Shown: positions 25,933-34,962 of the stretch, piece after piece | How positions within the stretch are numbered: the stretch's first letter is position 1 | Layout: every line of letters begins with the position of its first letter | Assembly: GCF_963664735.1 (NCBI RefSeq) | Contig: NZ_OY761553.1 | Coordinates: 2,681,303 to 2,745,302 of the forward strand | DNA: 64,000 nt | Reading direction: 5' to 3' | From: an uncultured Cohaesibacter sp. | GTDB lineage: Bacteria; Pseudomonadota; Alphaproteobacteria; Rhizobiales; Cohaesibacteraceae | Position numbers and translations under genes: made by a program | The notes under the pieces: model-generated | What the model was told of the DNA's origin: nothing | The model's database searches: none | Seen by the model: the letters and a program-made list of their open reading frames with translations, nothing else

Positions 25933-27114
25933 TTACAGTCCCCTGAGCTTGTCGAGGGTTGACTTGCCTTTATCAACGCTCACCACAGCGCTCATGCCGG
26001 CTCGCAAGGTTGGGTCTTGTTCTTTCGTTTCCAGCTCAACTCTGACCGGAACTCGTTGAACGACCTTCACCCAGTTGCCTGTTGCATTCTGGGCGGGGAT
26101 CAAGGCAAACTCAGCCCCGGTGCCGGCACTGATGCTGTTCACTTTGCCTTCGAAACGCGTGTTCGGATAAGCATCAAAGGTCACCTCAACAGGCATGCCT
26201 ATCTGGATACCTTCGAGTTGGGTTTCCTTGAAATTGGCTTCCACCCAGGTGTGATCCGCGCCGAACAGGCTGGCCATTGAGCTGCCTGCACTGACATATT
26301 GCCCGACATTCATGTCATCAATTTTCGAAACGACGCCGTCAATGGGGGCCTTCACAACACTTTTCTTCAGATTGCGCTCAGCCAGTTCGAGTTGAGCAAG
26401 CTCGGTGCGAACCAACGGGTGATCATCGGTCGAAATGGAAGGATTGCCACCAAGTGCTGCCCTTGCATTGTCAACCTGCTTTTCTCCGGTGGTCACGGCA
26501 TTTTTTGCAGAGAGCAATGAAAGCTTGAGCTCATCAAGAGTGGAACTTGCTGCCACGCCCTTTTTCGTCAGAATTTCGCGACGATCAAAAAGCTCCTGTT
26601 GCACTTCCAGAGTATCTTTTGCCGACTTCAGCGTTGCCTGTGCGGAATGAAAGCTGACCTTGAGCTGCTCGACATCAAGACGGGCTTTGCTCAAAGCTGC
26701 CTTTGCCTCATCCACAGCGATCTGGAACGGCTCTGGATCAATAGTAAACAAGACGTCGCCTGCATGAACCCTCTGGTTTTCCTTGATGCTGACAGAGAAG
26801 ATACGGCCAGAAACATCTGCTGATATAGCAACCTTGGTTTGGTGCGCATAGGCATTGTCTGTTTCAGCAAACCGTCCACCGGTGAGCCAGACAAAAATAC
26901 CTCCGGCAAGAATAAGCAATGGAACAGAAACCATAAGAACAAGACGGCCCGCTTTGCTCTTGCGGACCTTATCTGCTTTGGCTTCAGGCTTTACTTCCGT
27001 CGCGGACGCCGGTTCCGGCGATGAAGCGCGATGTTCTTGCGCTGGAGTGGACGCATCACTTTCAATTTCCAGTTCGGTCACATTATCTGGGACCGTTGAG
27101 CTGCGAGCACTCAT
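25933..27114 (-). CDS. emrA: HlyD/EmrA family membrane fusion protein
   Basis: Periplasmic adaptor of 393 residues anchored by one N-terminal helix (about residues 57-78) after an acidic cytoplasmic leader. Next come the split biotinyl-lipoyl domain (VSGRIFSVSIKENQRVHAGD and APIDGVVSKIDDMNVGQYV) and a coiled-coil hairpin between them rich in Ala, Lys and Glu (about 125-240). A beta-barrel region with VEANFKETQLEGI follows. It connects EmrB to an outer-membrane channel. The start lies 1 base after the marR stop, with AAGGA upstream. Confidence 0.95.
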   Translation of the reverse strand: MSARSSTVPDNVTELEIESDASTPAQEHRASSPEPASATEVKPEAKADKVRKSKAGRLVLMVSVPLLILAGGIFVWLTGGRFAETDNAYAHQTKVAISADVSGRIFSVSIKENQRVHAGDVLFTIDPEPFQIAVDEAKAALSKARLDVEQLKVSFHSAQATLKSAKDTLEVQQELFDRREILTKKGVAASSTLDELKLSLLSAKNAVTTGEKQVDNARAALGGNPSISTDDHPLVRTELAQLELAERNLKKSVVKAPIDGVVSKIDDMNVGQYVSAGSSMASLFGADHTWVEANFKETQLEGIQIGMPVEVTFDAYPNTRFEGKVNSISAGTGAEFALIPAQNATGNWVKVVQRVPVRVELETKEQDPTLRAGMSAVVSVDKGKSTLDKLRGL

Positions 27115-27115
27115 T

Positions 27116-27574
27116 TCATGATTCCTTGTTGTCGGGAGACATATCTATTAATTGGTCTCTTATATTTCTTAGGCTGCTCAAAAGAATGTCCACATGGCCA
27201 TTCTCGAGATTGTCGAGCACTTGATCAAACAACTCTCGACTAATGCTCTTGGCATGGACGAAAAGATCCGCCCCTTTTTGGGTTACCGTCACGATTTTGG
27301 CTCGGCTATCGGAAGGATCCTGTACGCGCTTCACCAGTTTGCGCTTTTCGAGCCGATCCAAAATACCGCTGATCGTCATCGGATCACTATCAACGGCATG
27401 GGCCAATGTTGCTTGTGACACTCCGTCTGGATGATGGTTCAGATAACCCACAACGCGGGTTTGCTGCAGTGTCAGGCCAAACGACTTAGCCCTTTCTTCA
27501 TATCTTCTGCGGAATAGGCGCGAGACTTCGAAAAGCAGATAGCCTACATGCCGGTCGGCTTCTTCCCTTTCCAT
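27116..27574 (-). CDS. MarR family transcriptional regulator
   Basis: A 152-residue winged-helix dimer. The recognition region is GVSQATLAHAVDSDPMTISGILDRLEKRKLV followed by the wing VQDPSDSRAKIVTVT, both classical MarR features. It is the first gene of the emrAB operon, so it probably represses its own operon and responds to a phenolic or similar ligand of the pump. A perfect inverted repeat lies 22 bases upstream of the start. No cysteine pair suggesting oxidant sensing is visible. Confidence 0.94.
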   Translation of the reverse strand: MEREEADRHVGYLLFEVSRLFRRRYEERAKSFGLTLQQTRVVGYLNHHPDGVSQATLAHAVDSDPMTISGILDRLEKRKLVKRVQDPSDSRAKIVTVTQKGADLFVHAKSISRELFDQVLDNLENGHVDILLSSLRNIRDQLIDMSPDNKES

Positions 27575-27595
27575 CGTCAGCTCCCATTTGCATCG

Positions 27596-27619
27596 TTATT
27601 ATATGTGTACTTATAATAA
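27596..27619. promoter_or_regulatory. MarR operator of the emr operon
   Basis: Perfect 8-bp arms TTATTATA and TATAATAA with an 8-base spacer form a 24-bp palindrome directly in front of the MarR gene. The size and AT-richness match MarR-family operators, and the arms resemble -10 elements, so binding would block the promoter. Confidence 0.7.
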
Positions 27620-27835
27620 GCGCATATATTGTATAGTTTGTAAAAGAGTCAAGCTTTGGGAATTGCTATTTCTGCATAGCACCCCTGCCCCGAAGCCTCA
27701 TTTTTACATTTCAACACCGCCTGAAATGCTCGCGCGAGCCAGAAGGGGCTCTGTCTCCTTGCAAGGAACAGAAGGAAGTGATGCTACGCAACCCTCTGAT
27801 ATGGCTGGAAGAGGGCGCATCCCGCGCACAAAAAA
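27620..27835. other. Intergenic remainder between marR and the dehydratase gene
   Basis: No credible gene is seen; an 87-codon plus-strand frame here has no family features. The marR promoter lies at its left side and the terminator of the downstream minus-strand gene begins at its right end. Confidence 0.45.
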
Positions 27836-27863
27836 ACACCCTTCTCTTTAAGGAAAAGGGTGT
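27836..27863 (-). terminator. Rho-independent terminator of the dehydroshikimate dehydratase gene
   Basis: An 8-bp stem (27836-27843 with 27856-27863) is followed on the minus strand by a T run (27831-27836). It starts about 20 bases beyond the stop codon at 27885. Confidence 0.88.
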
Positions 27864-27884
27864 CACAAGGGCGGAGGGTAAAGT

Positions 27885-29777
27885 CTATTTCCGCGGAATG
27901 CCCGTCGGACGAGACAACCGCTTCAGAGCGGCCGTTCGATAAGCCGCATTTGGTGCACCATATTTATGGTAGTTGGCACGCCGCTCGACGATCTCAAAGA
28001 AGAAGCCATCGCCATAAGGGCGACTGTAGAGCTGCAAATATGCGCCATTTTCATCTTCATCATAGAAGAGATTTGCTTCGCTCAGCTGGGCAAGGAACCC
28101 ATCATCCAAATCGAACCGCGTAGCCAAATCGGCATAATAATTCTCAGATATTGGCAAAGGCTCGAACCCGCGCTGTTTCAATTTGGCTGCGGTTGCCAGA
28201 AGATCGTCTGTCTTGAAGGCCAAATGCTGCACCGATGATCCCGAACTGTCGGCAACGAACCGGCCAGCAAAGGTGCGGTGGGTTTGCACGCCGTTCATCG
28301 TCAGACGAAACGCGCCATCCGAGCTCTGGATCGCACGACTATGCACAAAGCCGCTCGGATCGGAGACGTCAACCAACGGCGTCTTGTCGAGAGCGAAGAT
28401 GGATTCATAAAAGAGGGTCCAGGTCTGCATATCCTCGTCATTGACGACCTGAGCAACATGATCGATGCTCGTGAGCCCAACGCCACTGGTATCAACACCC
28501 TCGCCCAAAGGCTCAAACTCGACAGACCAGACCTTGGCCAACGGGCTTGAGCGATCCAGCAGATGCAGCACAGAACCTCCAACGCCGCGCACGGCAGGAA
28601 TATTCAGCTCTCCAACAAGGCGCTTTTGCATGAACGGGCTTGCACCCAATATCTTGGCACGCTCTGCCGCGGCGGATGCATCTTCAACCAGCAAACCGAT
28701 ATCGCAAACAGACAGGCCATGCATGACATAGGCAGAGTGCGCAAACCCCTCCTTGGAGGTGTTGACGACTAGCTTGATGTCGCCCTGCTGCCATAGGGTC
28801 ACTTCTCGGGCGATATGTTTGGCGGTGGGAACGAATCCGAGAGCTGACAGCATTTCTGCAAGATTACCCGCATCTTTGTCACTGGCGGCGAATTCAACAA
28901 ATTCGACACCGCGGATCGGCTCCCGAGCTGGCATTTTCGGCACATTGAGAGCCAATTGTGGCTCGGCCTGACGCACCTTGTCCATCAGGTTGAGCAGGGA
29001 GCGCTGTCCATCGACGGCGATGGCGCGCGGTCTGCCGCTGCGGAACTGGTCATTGAGGATTTCAAGAGCAACCGGCCCTTTATAGCCAGTCGCGGCAACG
29101 GCGGACATGAAGGACAGAAGATCAAGTTCGCCTTCGCCCGGCATGGTGCGGAAATGGCGAGACCAATATTCCAGATTCATTTCGATTTTGGGTGCATCCG
29201 CCAACTGCACATGGAAAATTCGAGACCCCGGAATGGAGCGAATGGCGTTGAGAGGATTGTTCCTTGCCAGAATGTGAAAGCTGTCGAGAATGAGGCCAAC
29301 GGCCTCGTGATCGGCCATACGAACCACTTCCCATGCATCGCGATAATCAGAGATCACCCTCCCCCATGCGCGGGCCTCATAGCCGATACGCAAACCACGC
29401 TCAGCGGCCCTCTCGCCCAGCTCGCGAAAATCGTCTGCGATCTGCTCGATCCCTCCGAGCGCTTCGGGATGATCGGACGAACTGACCAAAAGCAAATCCG
29501 TTCCCAGCTGCTCCATCAGATCAAACTTGCGTTCGGCGCGATCAAAGGCACGCACTCGGGCCTGACCGGTAAAGCCTTCGAAATCCCGCATTGGCTGCAA
29601 TAGGTCGATAGTCAAGCCATGATCACGAACCATCTTGCCAACAGTCTCGGGAGACCCGTCAAAGGTAATGAAATCCTGCTCGAAAATTTCGATCCCGTTG
29701 AAACCGGCTGCTGCGATAGCCGTCAGCTTTTCGCTGAGATCTCCAGCGATAGAGACGGTTGAAATCGATGTTTTCAT
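27885..29777 (-). CDS. 3-dehydroshikimate dehydratase / HPPD-like two-domain protein
   Basis: A 630-residue fusion like QsuB/QuiC2. The N-terminal half (about 1-270) is a TIM barrel of the sugar-isomerase type with metal ligands in IGYEARAWG, LILDSFHIL and ALEILND; it should convert 3-dehydroshikimate to protocatechuate. The C-terminal half (about 290-610) resembles 4-hydroxyphenylpyruvate dioxygenase, with an iron triad pattern IDHVAQVV (His), VQHLAFKT (His) and FFEIVER (Glu), although in known relatives this half is not a proven dioxygenase. The ATG at 29777 has GGGAGG upstream. It forms a single-gene unit with its own palindrome and terminator. It links quinate/shikimate uptake genes to aromatic-ring breakdown. 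Confidence 0.9.
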   Translation of the reverse strand: MKTSISTVSIAGDLSEKLTAIAAAGFNGIEIFEQDFITFDGSPETVGKMVRDHGLTIDLLQPMRDFEGFTGQARVRAFDRAERKFDLMEQLGTDLLLVSSSDHPEALGGIEQIADDFRELGERAAERGLRIGYEARAWGRVISDYRDAWEVVRMADHEAVGLILDSFHILARNNPLNAIRSIPGSRIFHVQLADAPKIEMNLEYWSRHFRTMPGEGELDLLSFMSAVAATGYKGPVALEILNDQFRSGRPRAIAVDGQRSLLNLMDKVRQAEPQLALNVPKMPAREPIRGVEFVEFAASDKDAGNLAEMLSALGFVPTAKHIAREVTLWQQGDIKLVVNTSKEGFAHSAYVMHGLSVCDIGLLVEDASAAAERAKILGASPFMQKRLVGELNIPAVRGVGGSVLHLLDRSSPLAKVWSVEFEPLGEGVDTSGVGLTSIDHVAQVVNDEDMQTWTLFYESIFALDKTPLVDVSDPSGFVHSRAIQSSDGAFRLTMNGVQTHRTFAGRFVADSSGSSVQHLAFKTDDLLATAAKLKQRGFEPLPISENYYADLATRFDLDDGFLAQLSEANLFYDEDENGAYLQLYSRPYGDGFFFEIVERRANYHKYGAPNAAYRTAALKRLSRPTGIPRK

Positions 29778-29810
29778 GGCAGCCCTCCCAAGCCGATTCA
29801 ATTTCTTATA

Positions 29811-29830
29811 AATGTACCAAACAGTACATT
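29811..29830. promoter_or_regulatory. TetR-type palindrome upstream of the dehydratase gene
   Basis: AATGTAC-CAAACA-GTACATT is a perfect 7-bp inverted repeat with a 6-base spacer, 34 bases before the start codon. It resembles operators of TetR-type regulators and matches 14 of 20 positions of the element at 39939-39958 next to the TetR gene. Confidence 0.55.
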
Positions 29831-29890
29831 GAAACTAGCACGCCCACAGGCTGGTGCACAGTCTAAATCCACACCTCCCCCCAATGGACT

Positions 29891-29933
29891 AAAAAAAGAG
29901 TGTTCTACGCCGATCACCCAGCGCAAAACACTC
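29891..29933 (-). terminator. Terminator of the HMGL-ThDP operon
   Basis: GAGTGTT (29898-29904) pairs with AACACTC (29927-29933) across a 22-base loop that can fold further; on the minus strand it is followed by seven T (29897-29891). It lies 17 bases after the ThDP enzyme stop. Confidence 0.75.
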
Positions 29934-29949
29934 CAGTGGGTGGATTTCT

Positions 29950-31746
29950 CTAATTGGTTGCTACATGCCCGACACCGCCTTGCGGAGAGTAGATGTCGAG
30001 AATATTCCAGTGTCCCGAAGTCGGGGTCGGATTGTTGATCATGGCAACATCGAGCACCGTCGGGCGTCCGCTTGCAATGGCCGCGTCAAGGGCTGGCTTG
30101 AACTCGGCGGCAGATTTGACGCGCACCCCGTCGCAGCCATAGGCGCGGGCGATTGCGGCATAGTCTGGCAACTGATCAACCGGCTCATCCGCTTTCGGGA
30201 ACAGGGTGCCATAGTTGAGACCATAATGGGCCAACTGCAATCCTGCGATGGTGCCAAAGGCATTGTTGTTCATGACAACCCAGATGACGGGCAGCTGCAT
30301 TTCGGCAGCCGTTGCCAGTACGGACGGATTCTGACCGAAGCCGCCATCGCCCACGAGGCTGATCACGACCTTGTCGGGCGCTGCGATCTTGGCCCCGACA
30401 GCTGCCGGAGGGCCAAAGCCCATGGTGGCAAAGCCGCCCGGAATGAGAGCCGTGCCCGGCGTGCGGATGTCGAACTGCTGGGCGACACCATTCTTGTTCC
30501 AGCCGACATCGGATGTCAGGATGGCATCATCAGGCATGACATCGCGCAGATCGGCCAGAATACGCTCCGGCATCATCGGGAAGGCATCGGACTGCTGCAT
30601 TTCCTGATTGGACTTGACGAAGTCAGCGCGGAAATCCGCGATCACCTTGCGCAATTCGGGCCGGTCAATACCTTCCGGTTTCATTTCCCTTGCCACCCGG
30701 ACCAGAACCTTGAGCGCCGATTTGAGATCAGCAACGGCACCGATTTCGGTGGGATAGTTGCGGCCGATCTCCTGCGGCTCGATATCGATATGGATGAGTT
30801 TGGATGCCCCCTCGCCGATATTGAAGGTATATTCTGGATACCAGGAAGAGCAGTCAGCCTCCTTGAAGCGGGTACCAAGGCCAAGGATCCAGTCGGCATT
30901 GAGCGTCGTCTGGTTGGTCAGCGGCGTGCCCCAGAAACCGGTCATGCCCAGCACCAGCGGGTGATTGTCCGGCATGGCACCCTTGCCCATCAGGGAATAG
31001 GCAACCGGCAGATCGAGATGATCGACCAGTGCGCGCAATTCATCAAAGGCACGAGACAGCATGACACCGCCACCGGCATAGATAACCGGATGTTTGGCGC
31101 TGATCAGACGCTCGATGATCGCGCGGGCGGTTTCATCATCCAGCGAAGGCTTGATCAGGGTCTTGGTATTGGCAATCTGGCGCTGCCAGAGGGCAGGATC
31201 GATTTCGGCGGAGAAGAAATCCATCGGCACATTGACCAGAACCGGTCCGGGCTGGCCGCTTTCTGCCAATGCAAAGGCCTTTTCCATGATCTCGGGAAAC
31301 AGCTCCGGCGTATCGACGCGCCATGCCCGTTTCACGAAGGGGCGATAGATTTCATATTGTGCGCCATCGGCATGCAGATTGACTTCCTGATGGGGGTGCT
31401 TGCCGTAATAGTAACTGGGAATGTCACCGGCAATCACCACCATCGGAGTGCAGTCCAGCGCCGCATTGGCGACCCCAGTTGTCGCATTGGTCAGGCCGGG
31501 GGACAAATGAGCCAGCACCACCGACGCCTTGCCCGTCACGCGGGCATAGCCGTCAGCAGCATGCGCGCTGATCTGTTCGTGGCGAACCGTCACGAACTTG
31601 ATGTCAGAGTCGGCCAGAGCTGCGAGGACTGCAATGTTGGTATGGCCGCAAAGGCCAAAGATATGCTCGACGCCGCGTGCTTCGAGATATTTCACGAGAT
31701 GGGCGGCGATGGTCTTTTCCTTGTTGGGGACGCTATGCTCGTTCAT
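29950..31746 (-). CDS. Thiamine diphosphate-dependent enzyme, acetolactate synthase-like
   Basis: A 598-residue member of the ThDP decarboxylase/ligase superfamily. The N-terminal Pyr domain holds the cofactor-activating Glu in VRHEQISAHAADGYAR. A central FAD-like domain (about 200-340) and a C-terminal PP domain follow, with the Mg/ThDP motif GDGGFGQNPSVLATAAEMQL...MNNN. It is not a typical IlvB (no small-subunit gene nearby), Xsc or oxalyl-CoA decarboxylase by sequence. The start ATG shares a base with the upstream stop (TGATG) and has GGAG upstream; a GTG one codon earlier is possible. It follows the acylating aldehyde dehydrogenase, so it may decarboxylate a 2-keto acid to an aldehyde or cleave a C-C bond. 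The substrate is unknown. Confidence 0.9.
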   Translation of the reverse strand: MNEHSVPNKEKTIAAHLVKYLEARGVEHIFGLCGHTNIAVLAALADSDIKFVTVRHEQISAHAADGYARVTGKASVVLAHLSPGLTNATTGVANAALDCTPMVVIAGDIPSYYYGKHPHQEVNLHADGAQYEIYRPFVKRAWRVDTPELFPEIMEKAFALAESGQPGPVLVNVPMDFFSAEIDPALWQRQIANTKTLIKPSLDDETARAIIERLISAKHPVIYAGGGVMLSRAFDELRALVDHLDLPVAYSLMGKGAMPDNHPLVLGMTGFWGTPLTNQTTLNADWILGLGTRFKEADCSSWYPEYTFNIGEGASKLIHIDIEPQEIGRNYPTEIGAVADLKSALKVLVRVAREMKPEGIDRPELRKVIADFRADFVKSNQEMQQSDAFPMMPERILADLRDVMPDDAILTSDVGWNKNGVAQQFDIRTPGTALIPGGFATMGFGPPAAVGAKIAAPDKVVISLVGDGGFGQNPSVLATAAEMQLPVIWVVMNNNAFGTIAGLQLAHYGLNYGTLFPKADEPVDQLPDYAAIARAYGCDGVRVKSAAEFKPALDAAIASGRPTVLDVAMINNPTPTSGHWNILDIYSPQGGVGHVATN

Positions 31747-33152
31747 CACATGGTCTCCGTATTATAGAATTCGCCGAACAGTTCTTCATCAGAGGGGCGA
31801 TCCGCCGGAATTGGGCGAGCGACCCATGTGACATTCATGTAATGCTTGAGGGAAACATTCTCGTTGGTGATGTTGCCACCCCAGATGCCGCAGCCAAGGG
31901 AACTGGTCATCGGCATGCCATTTTCAAAGCTGCCGGCATTGGCCTTGGATTGCGGCTGACGAACCATGACGCGGCTGACCGGCGCATTCATCGCATGGGC
32001 GAGAATGCGGTCATCATCATTGGAATAGATGCCGCAGGAATGGCCCTTGCCTCCGACTTCATAAATGGCGCGGATCTTGGCCATGGCATCGTCGAAATCC
32101 TTGAATTTGTACAGCGCCATGACGACACAGAGCTTCTCGCCGGAGAATTTGTGCGCCTTGCCGATTTCTTCCTGTTCGACCATGATGAATTTGCGGTCTT
32201 GAGGGATTTCGAAACCGGCGAATTCTGCGATACGCTGGGCAGAAATCGCCACGGTTTCAACTCTGCGGGAACCATCTTCCTTCCATAGGGCTTCTTGAAT
32301 TTTTGCCTTTTCCTCGGCATTGCAAAGATAGCCGCCTTCCTTGATGAGGGCTGCTTTCATATCGTCGTAAATCTGCTCGGCAATGACCAGATTGCCATCG
32401 GCAGAACAGCCCGAACCATAGTCCGAGGTCTTGGAAATACGGCTGTTCATGGCCGCGATCTCCACATCGGCGGTCTCGTCGATCACCATGGTGGAGTTGC
32501 CCGCGCCAACGCCATAGGCCGGTTTGCCCGAGGAATAGGCCGCTTGCACCATCGGCTTGCCGCCGGTGGCAAAGGTGACGTCACATTCGGCCATCAACTC
32601 GTTGGTCATGGGAATGGAGGGCTCTTCCACACATTGGAACAGATCCGCCGGAGCGCCCAGCTTCTTGCAGGTCTCGCGCATCACGCGCACCATCTCGGCC
32701 GTGGTTTTCTTGGCGCGTGGATGGGGCGAGAAAATCACCGCATTCTTGCATTTGATGGCATAGATGCCGGTCACCGGCGGGGTCAGTTCGGGGTTGGTGG
32801 TTGGAATGAGCGAGGCGATAACACCCGCCGGTTTGGCAATCTTGGTCAATCCCTTGGCTTCATCCACCTCGATGACGCCAACGGATTTCTGACGTAACGC
32901 ATCGCGCAGCACGCCCAGAATCTTGAAACGCTTGCCAGCGCGTCCGGCGCGATCGCCGATACCGCTTTCATCCACGCCCATCTGGGCGATGCGAACGAAG
33001 GTCTTCTCGTTGCCGCAGTTCCAGCCAAGAGCCTGAGCCAGACGATCCACCTGCGCCTGATCATAATCCTTGATTTCTTCCATGGCCGCACGGGCGCGCG
33101 CGATCATTTCGGCGACCGTCTGTTTTTCCTGTTCCGTTATTTCTCGTGCCAT
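31746..33152 (-). CDS. CoA-acylating aldehyde dehydrogenase (SauS/EutE-like)
   Basis: A 468-residue aldehyde dehydrogenase of the type that makes an acyl-CoA from aldehyde, NAD(P)+ and CoA. Motifs: IPTTNPELTPPVTGIYAIKCKN, HPRAKKTT, GGKPMVQAAYSSGKPAYGVGAGN and the catalytic Cys in DYGSGCSADGN. Close families are acetaldehyde dehydrogenase of the ethanolamine type and sulfoacetaldehyde dehydrogenase SauS. No sulfite- or phosphotransacetylase-type genes are nearby, so a sulfonate role has no contextual support. AGGGAGAGG precedes the ATG. The stop is coupled to the ThDP gene. Confidence 0.92.
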   Translation of the reverse strand: MAREITEQEKQTVAEMIARARAAMEEIKDYDQAQVDRLAQALGWNCGNEKTFVRIAQMGVDESGIGDRAGRAGKRFKILGVLRDALRQKSVGVIEVDEAKGLTKIAKPAGVIASLIPTTNPELTPPVTGIYAIKCKNAVIFSPHPRAKKTTAEMVRVMRETCKKLGAPADLFQCVEEPSIPMTNELMAECDVTFATGGKPMVQAAYSSGKPAYGVGAGNSTMVIDETADVEIAAMNSRISKTSDYGSGCSADGNLVIAEQIYDDMKAALIKEGGYLCNAEEKAKIQEALWKEDGSRRVETVAISAQRIAEFAGFEIPQDRKFIMVEQEEIGKAHKFSGEKLCVVMALYKFKDFDDAMAKIRAIYEVGGKGHSCGIYSNDDDRILAHAMNAPVSRVMVRQPQSKANAGSFENGMPMTSSLGCGIWGGNITNENVSLKHYMNVTWVARPIPADRPSDEELFGEFYNTETM

Positions 33153-33187
33153 TTGTCCTCTCCCTAAAAATCAATATGCGGCAGGCT

Positions 33188-34033
33188 TCAGCCTGCCAGG
33201 CCGTTCTGCTGATCGGCAAATTGTGCGCCGCCTTCAAAGACCGTCTTGGCGGCCTCCAGACAATTGCGGGCATGCTGTTCGTGACCCAGCTTGGCCGAGC
33301 GTTCCGCATTGGGAAGCTCGATCGACAGGGGAAGGTCCGGGAACAGATAATTGATGACGGAAAAATCAATCGCGCCCTCGCCGGGATAAAGGCGGGCATC
33401 CCGCGCGATGCGGATCATTTCATCCTTGGTATAGGCGACATCGTCCGCGTCGCAGACATGCAGGAAATTGATCCATTCGCTGGGCACACGTTCCAGCGCA
33501 AAGAGCGGGCATTTGTTGAAATGCATATAGAGCGTATCCACCAGCAGCCCCTGATTGGAACATCCGGCCAGCTCTAGAATTTCGACGCATTCGTCCAGCG
33601 TGGCCAGACGCGAGAAGGCGGGGAACTCGAGATTGATCGTCAGGCCGAATGGCTCGGCGAGCGAACAGATACGGGCAAATTGCTCGACAATATAGCCGCG
33701 GTCGTTGCGCACATCGGTCCAGGCCGAACAGATGACCTGCGTTGCCCCGAGTTCGGCTCCGGCCTCAAAGGCTGGCAGGAAGCTATCCGGATCGATATCA
33801 CGGTGGATCTTGGCCAGTTCCACATCGATGCAGCGGATGCCGGTATCCTGCATAGCCTTCTTCGTGGCCGAGATGATCGCCGGATCTGTCGGGTTGATAT
33901 CCGGCTCGCCAGCAACACCGAGATGGATGAGGCGGAAGCTGGCATGGCTGAAACCTGCTCTGGCAGCAATTTCAACCTGTTCGGGCGGCGTAACGCCGGG
34001 TACTGTCAAATAGGCTAGAGAATAGTCACGCAT
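33188..34033 (-). CDS. Sugar phosphate isomerase/epimerase family TIM-barrel protein
   Basis: A 281-residue AP-endonuclease-2-fold barrel. Metal-ligand positions appear as a Glu in LTINLEFPAFS, Asp in LLVDTLYMHFNK, His in NFLHVCDADD and Glu in LSIELPNAER. Members isomerise or epimerise keto sugars, or dehydrate 3-dehydroshikimate. Its start codon shares a base with the HMGL-like stop (TGATG at 34031-34035), so they are co-translated. Within the operon it may isomerise a hydroxy-keto acid before cleavage. The substrate is not visible from the sequence. Confidence 0.88.
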   Translation of the reverse strand: MRDYSLAYLTVPGVTPPEQVEIAARAGFSHASFRLIHLGVAGEPDINPTDPAIISATKKAMQDTGIRCIDVELAKIHRDIDPDSFLPAFEAGAELGATQVICSAWTDVRNDRGYIVEQFARICSLAEPFGLTINLEFPAFSRLATLDECVEILELAGCSNQGLLVDTLYMHFNKCPLFALERVPSEWINFLHVCDADDVAYTKDEMIRIARDARLYPGEGAIDFSVINYLFPDLPLSIELPNAERSAKLGHEQHARNCLEAAKTVFEGGAQFADQQNGLAG

Positions 34034-34962
34034 CACTTGTCCTCCGAATGTTGGGCCCATGGTGGTGGTGGCATATGGGACATACGCCCCGGGAGCTTGC
34101 GCTCCAGCAGGGCTTCGGCCCGTTCAACCGGCTCCCTGAGCATCTGCCAGTTGATTCCTGTCTCGATCCCCATTTCTTCGCATACAAAAGCCACATCCTC
34201 GGTTGCGACATTGCCGGTAGCCTTGGGGATGAAAGGACATCCACCAAGGCCGCCCACCGCCGCATCAAAGATGCGTATACCGGCCTGAAGACCGGCAACG
34301 AAATTGGCGATGCCAAGGCCGCGCGTATCATGCAGATGCAGGGACAGCGCGACGTTGGCAGGCGTTTCATCCCGCAAGCGCCGGCACAACTCATAGACGG
34401 CGCGCGGGTTGGACAATCCGGCCGAGTCGGCAATATTGATTTCCTGCACACCCATGGCGGCAAAATCGCGGGCGATATCGCTGACACGATCGGGATCAAT
34501 ATGCCCCTCGAAACCGCAGCCAAGCGCGGACTGGATACCTGCCCGGACCAGGATGCCCTCACTCAGGGCCTTCTCGATGACCGGCTTTATCTTGGCGCGG
34601 CCCTCATCGACCGAGCGATTGGTATTCTTCTGCGAATGGGTCTCGGATGCCGAAACGGAAATGGAAAGATGTTTGACCCCGACGGCGAGCGCCCGCTCCA
34701 GCCCTGCGCCATTGAGCACAAGTGCTGTGTAGGTTACGCCTTCTCTGGGCTTCAAGCGCGTAAACAACTCGTCGGTATTGGCCATTTGTGGCACCCATTT
34801 GGGATGCACGAAAGAGCCGATCTGGATCCGCTTCACTCCGGCCGCTTCCAGCTGGGCCAGAAATCCAAGCTTTTCTTCCAATGAAAACAAGCGCTTTTCA
34901 TTCTGCAAGCCATCGCGCAGGAATTCGTCTTCGATCAGAACAGTTCCGTCGAACGCAAACAT
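34033..34962 (-). CDS. Hydroxymethylglutaryl-CoA lyase family protein
   Basis: A 309-residue DRE-TIM metallolyase. Catalytic features match HMG-CoA lyase: LRDGLQNE near the N-terminus (Arg, Asp), metal-binding HLHDTRGLG, and the cysteine loop DAAVGGLGGCPFIPKATGN. It would split a 3-hydroxy-3-methylacyl-CoA or related acid into acetyl-CoA (or a shorter acid) and a keto product. The ATG at 34962 has GGGAGGA upstream. It is the promoter-proximal gene of a four-gene operon and divergent from LysR. No leucine-degradation genes flank it, so a substrate other than HMG-CoA is plausible. Confidence 0.92.
   Translation of the reverse strand: MFAFDGTVLIEDEFLRDGLQNEKRLFSLEEKLGFLAQLEAAGVKRIQIGSFVHPKWVPQMANTDELFTRLKPREGVTYTALVLNGAGLERALAVGVKHLSISVSASETHSQKNTNRSVDEGRAKIKPVIEKALSEGILVRAGIQSALGCGFEGHIDPDRVSDIARDFAAMGVQEINIADSAGLSNPRAVYELCRRLRDETPANVALSLHLHDTRGLGIANFVAGLQAGIRIFDAAVGGLGGCPFIPKATGNVATEDVAFVCEEMGIETGINWQMLREPVERAEALLERKLPGRMSHMPPPPWAQHSEDK

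Noticed and set aside
29965-31767. 600-codon plus-strand ORF opposite the ThDP enzyme gene
   Set aside because: It mirrors the ThDP gene in the antisense frame; the composition is abnormal (Asp/His/Arg-rich) and there are no motifs. The minus-strand frame has cofactor motifs and operon overlaps.
29950-33152. Sulfoacetaldehyde/sulfonate degradation module
   Set aside because: The aldehyde dehydrogenase resembles SauS, but the ThDP enzyme does not match Xsc, and phosphotransacetylase, sulfite exporter and sulfite dehydrogenase genes are absent.
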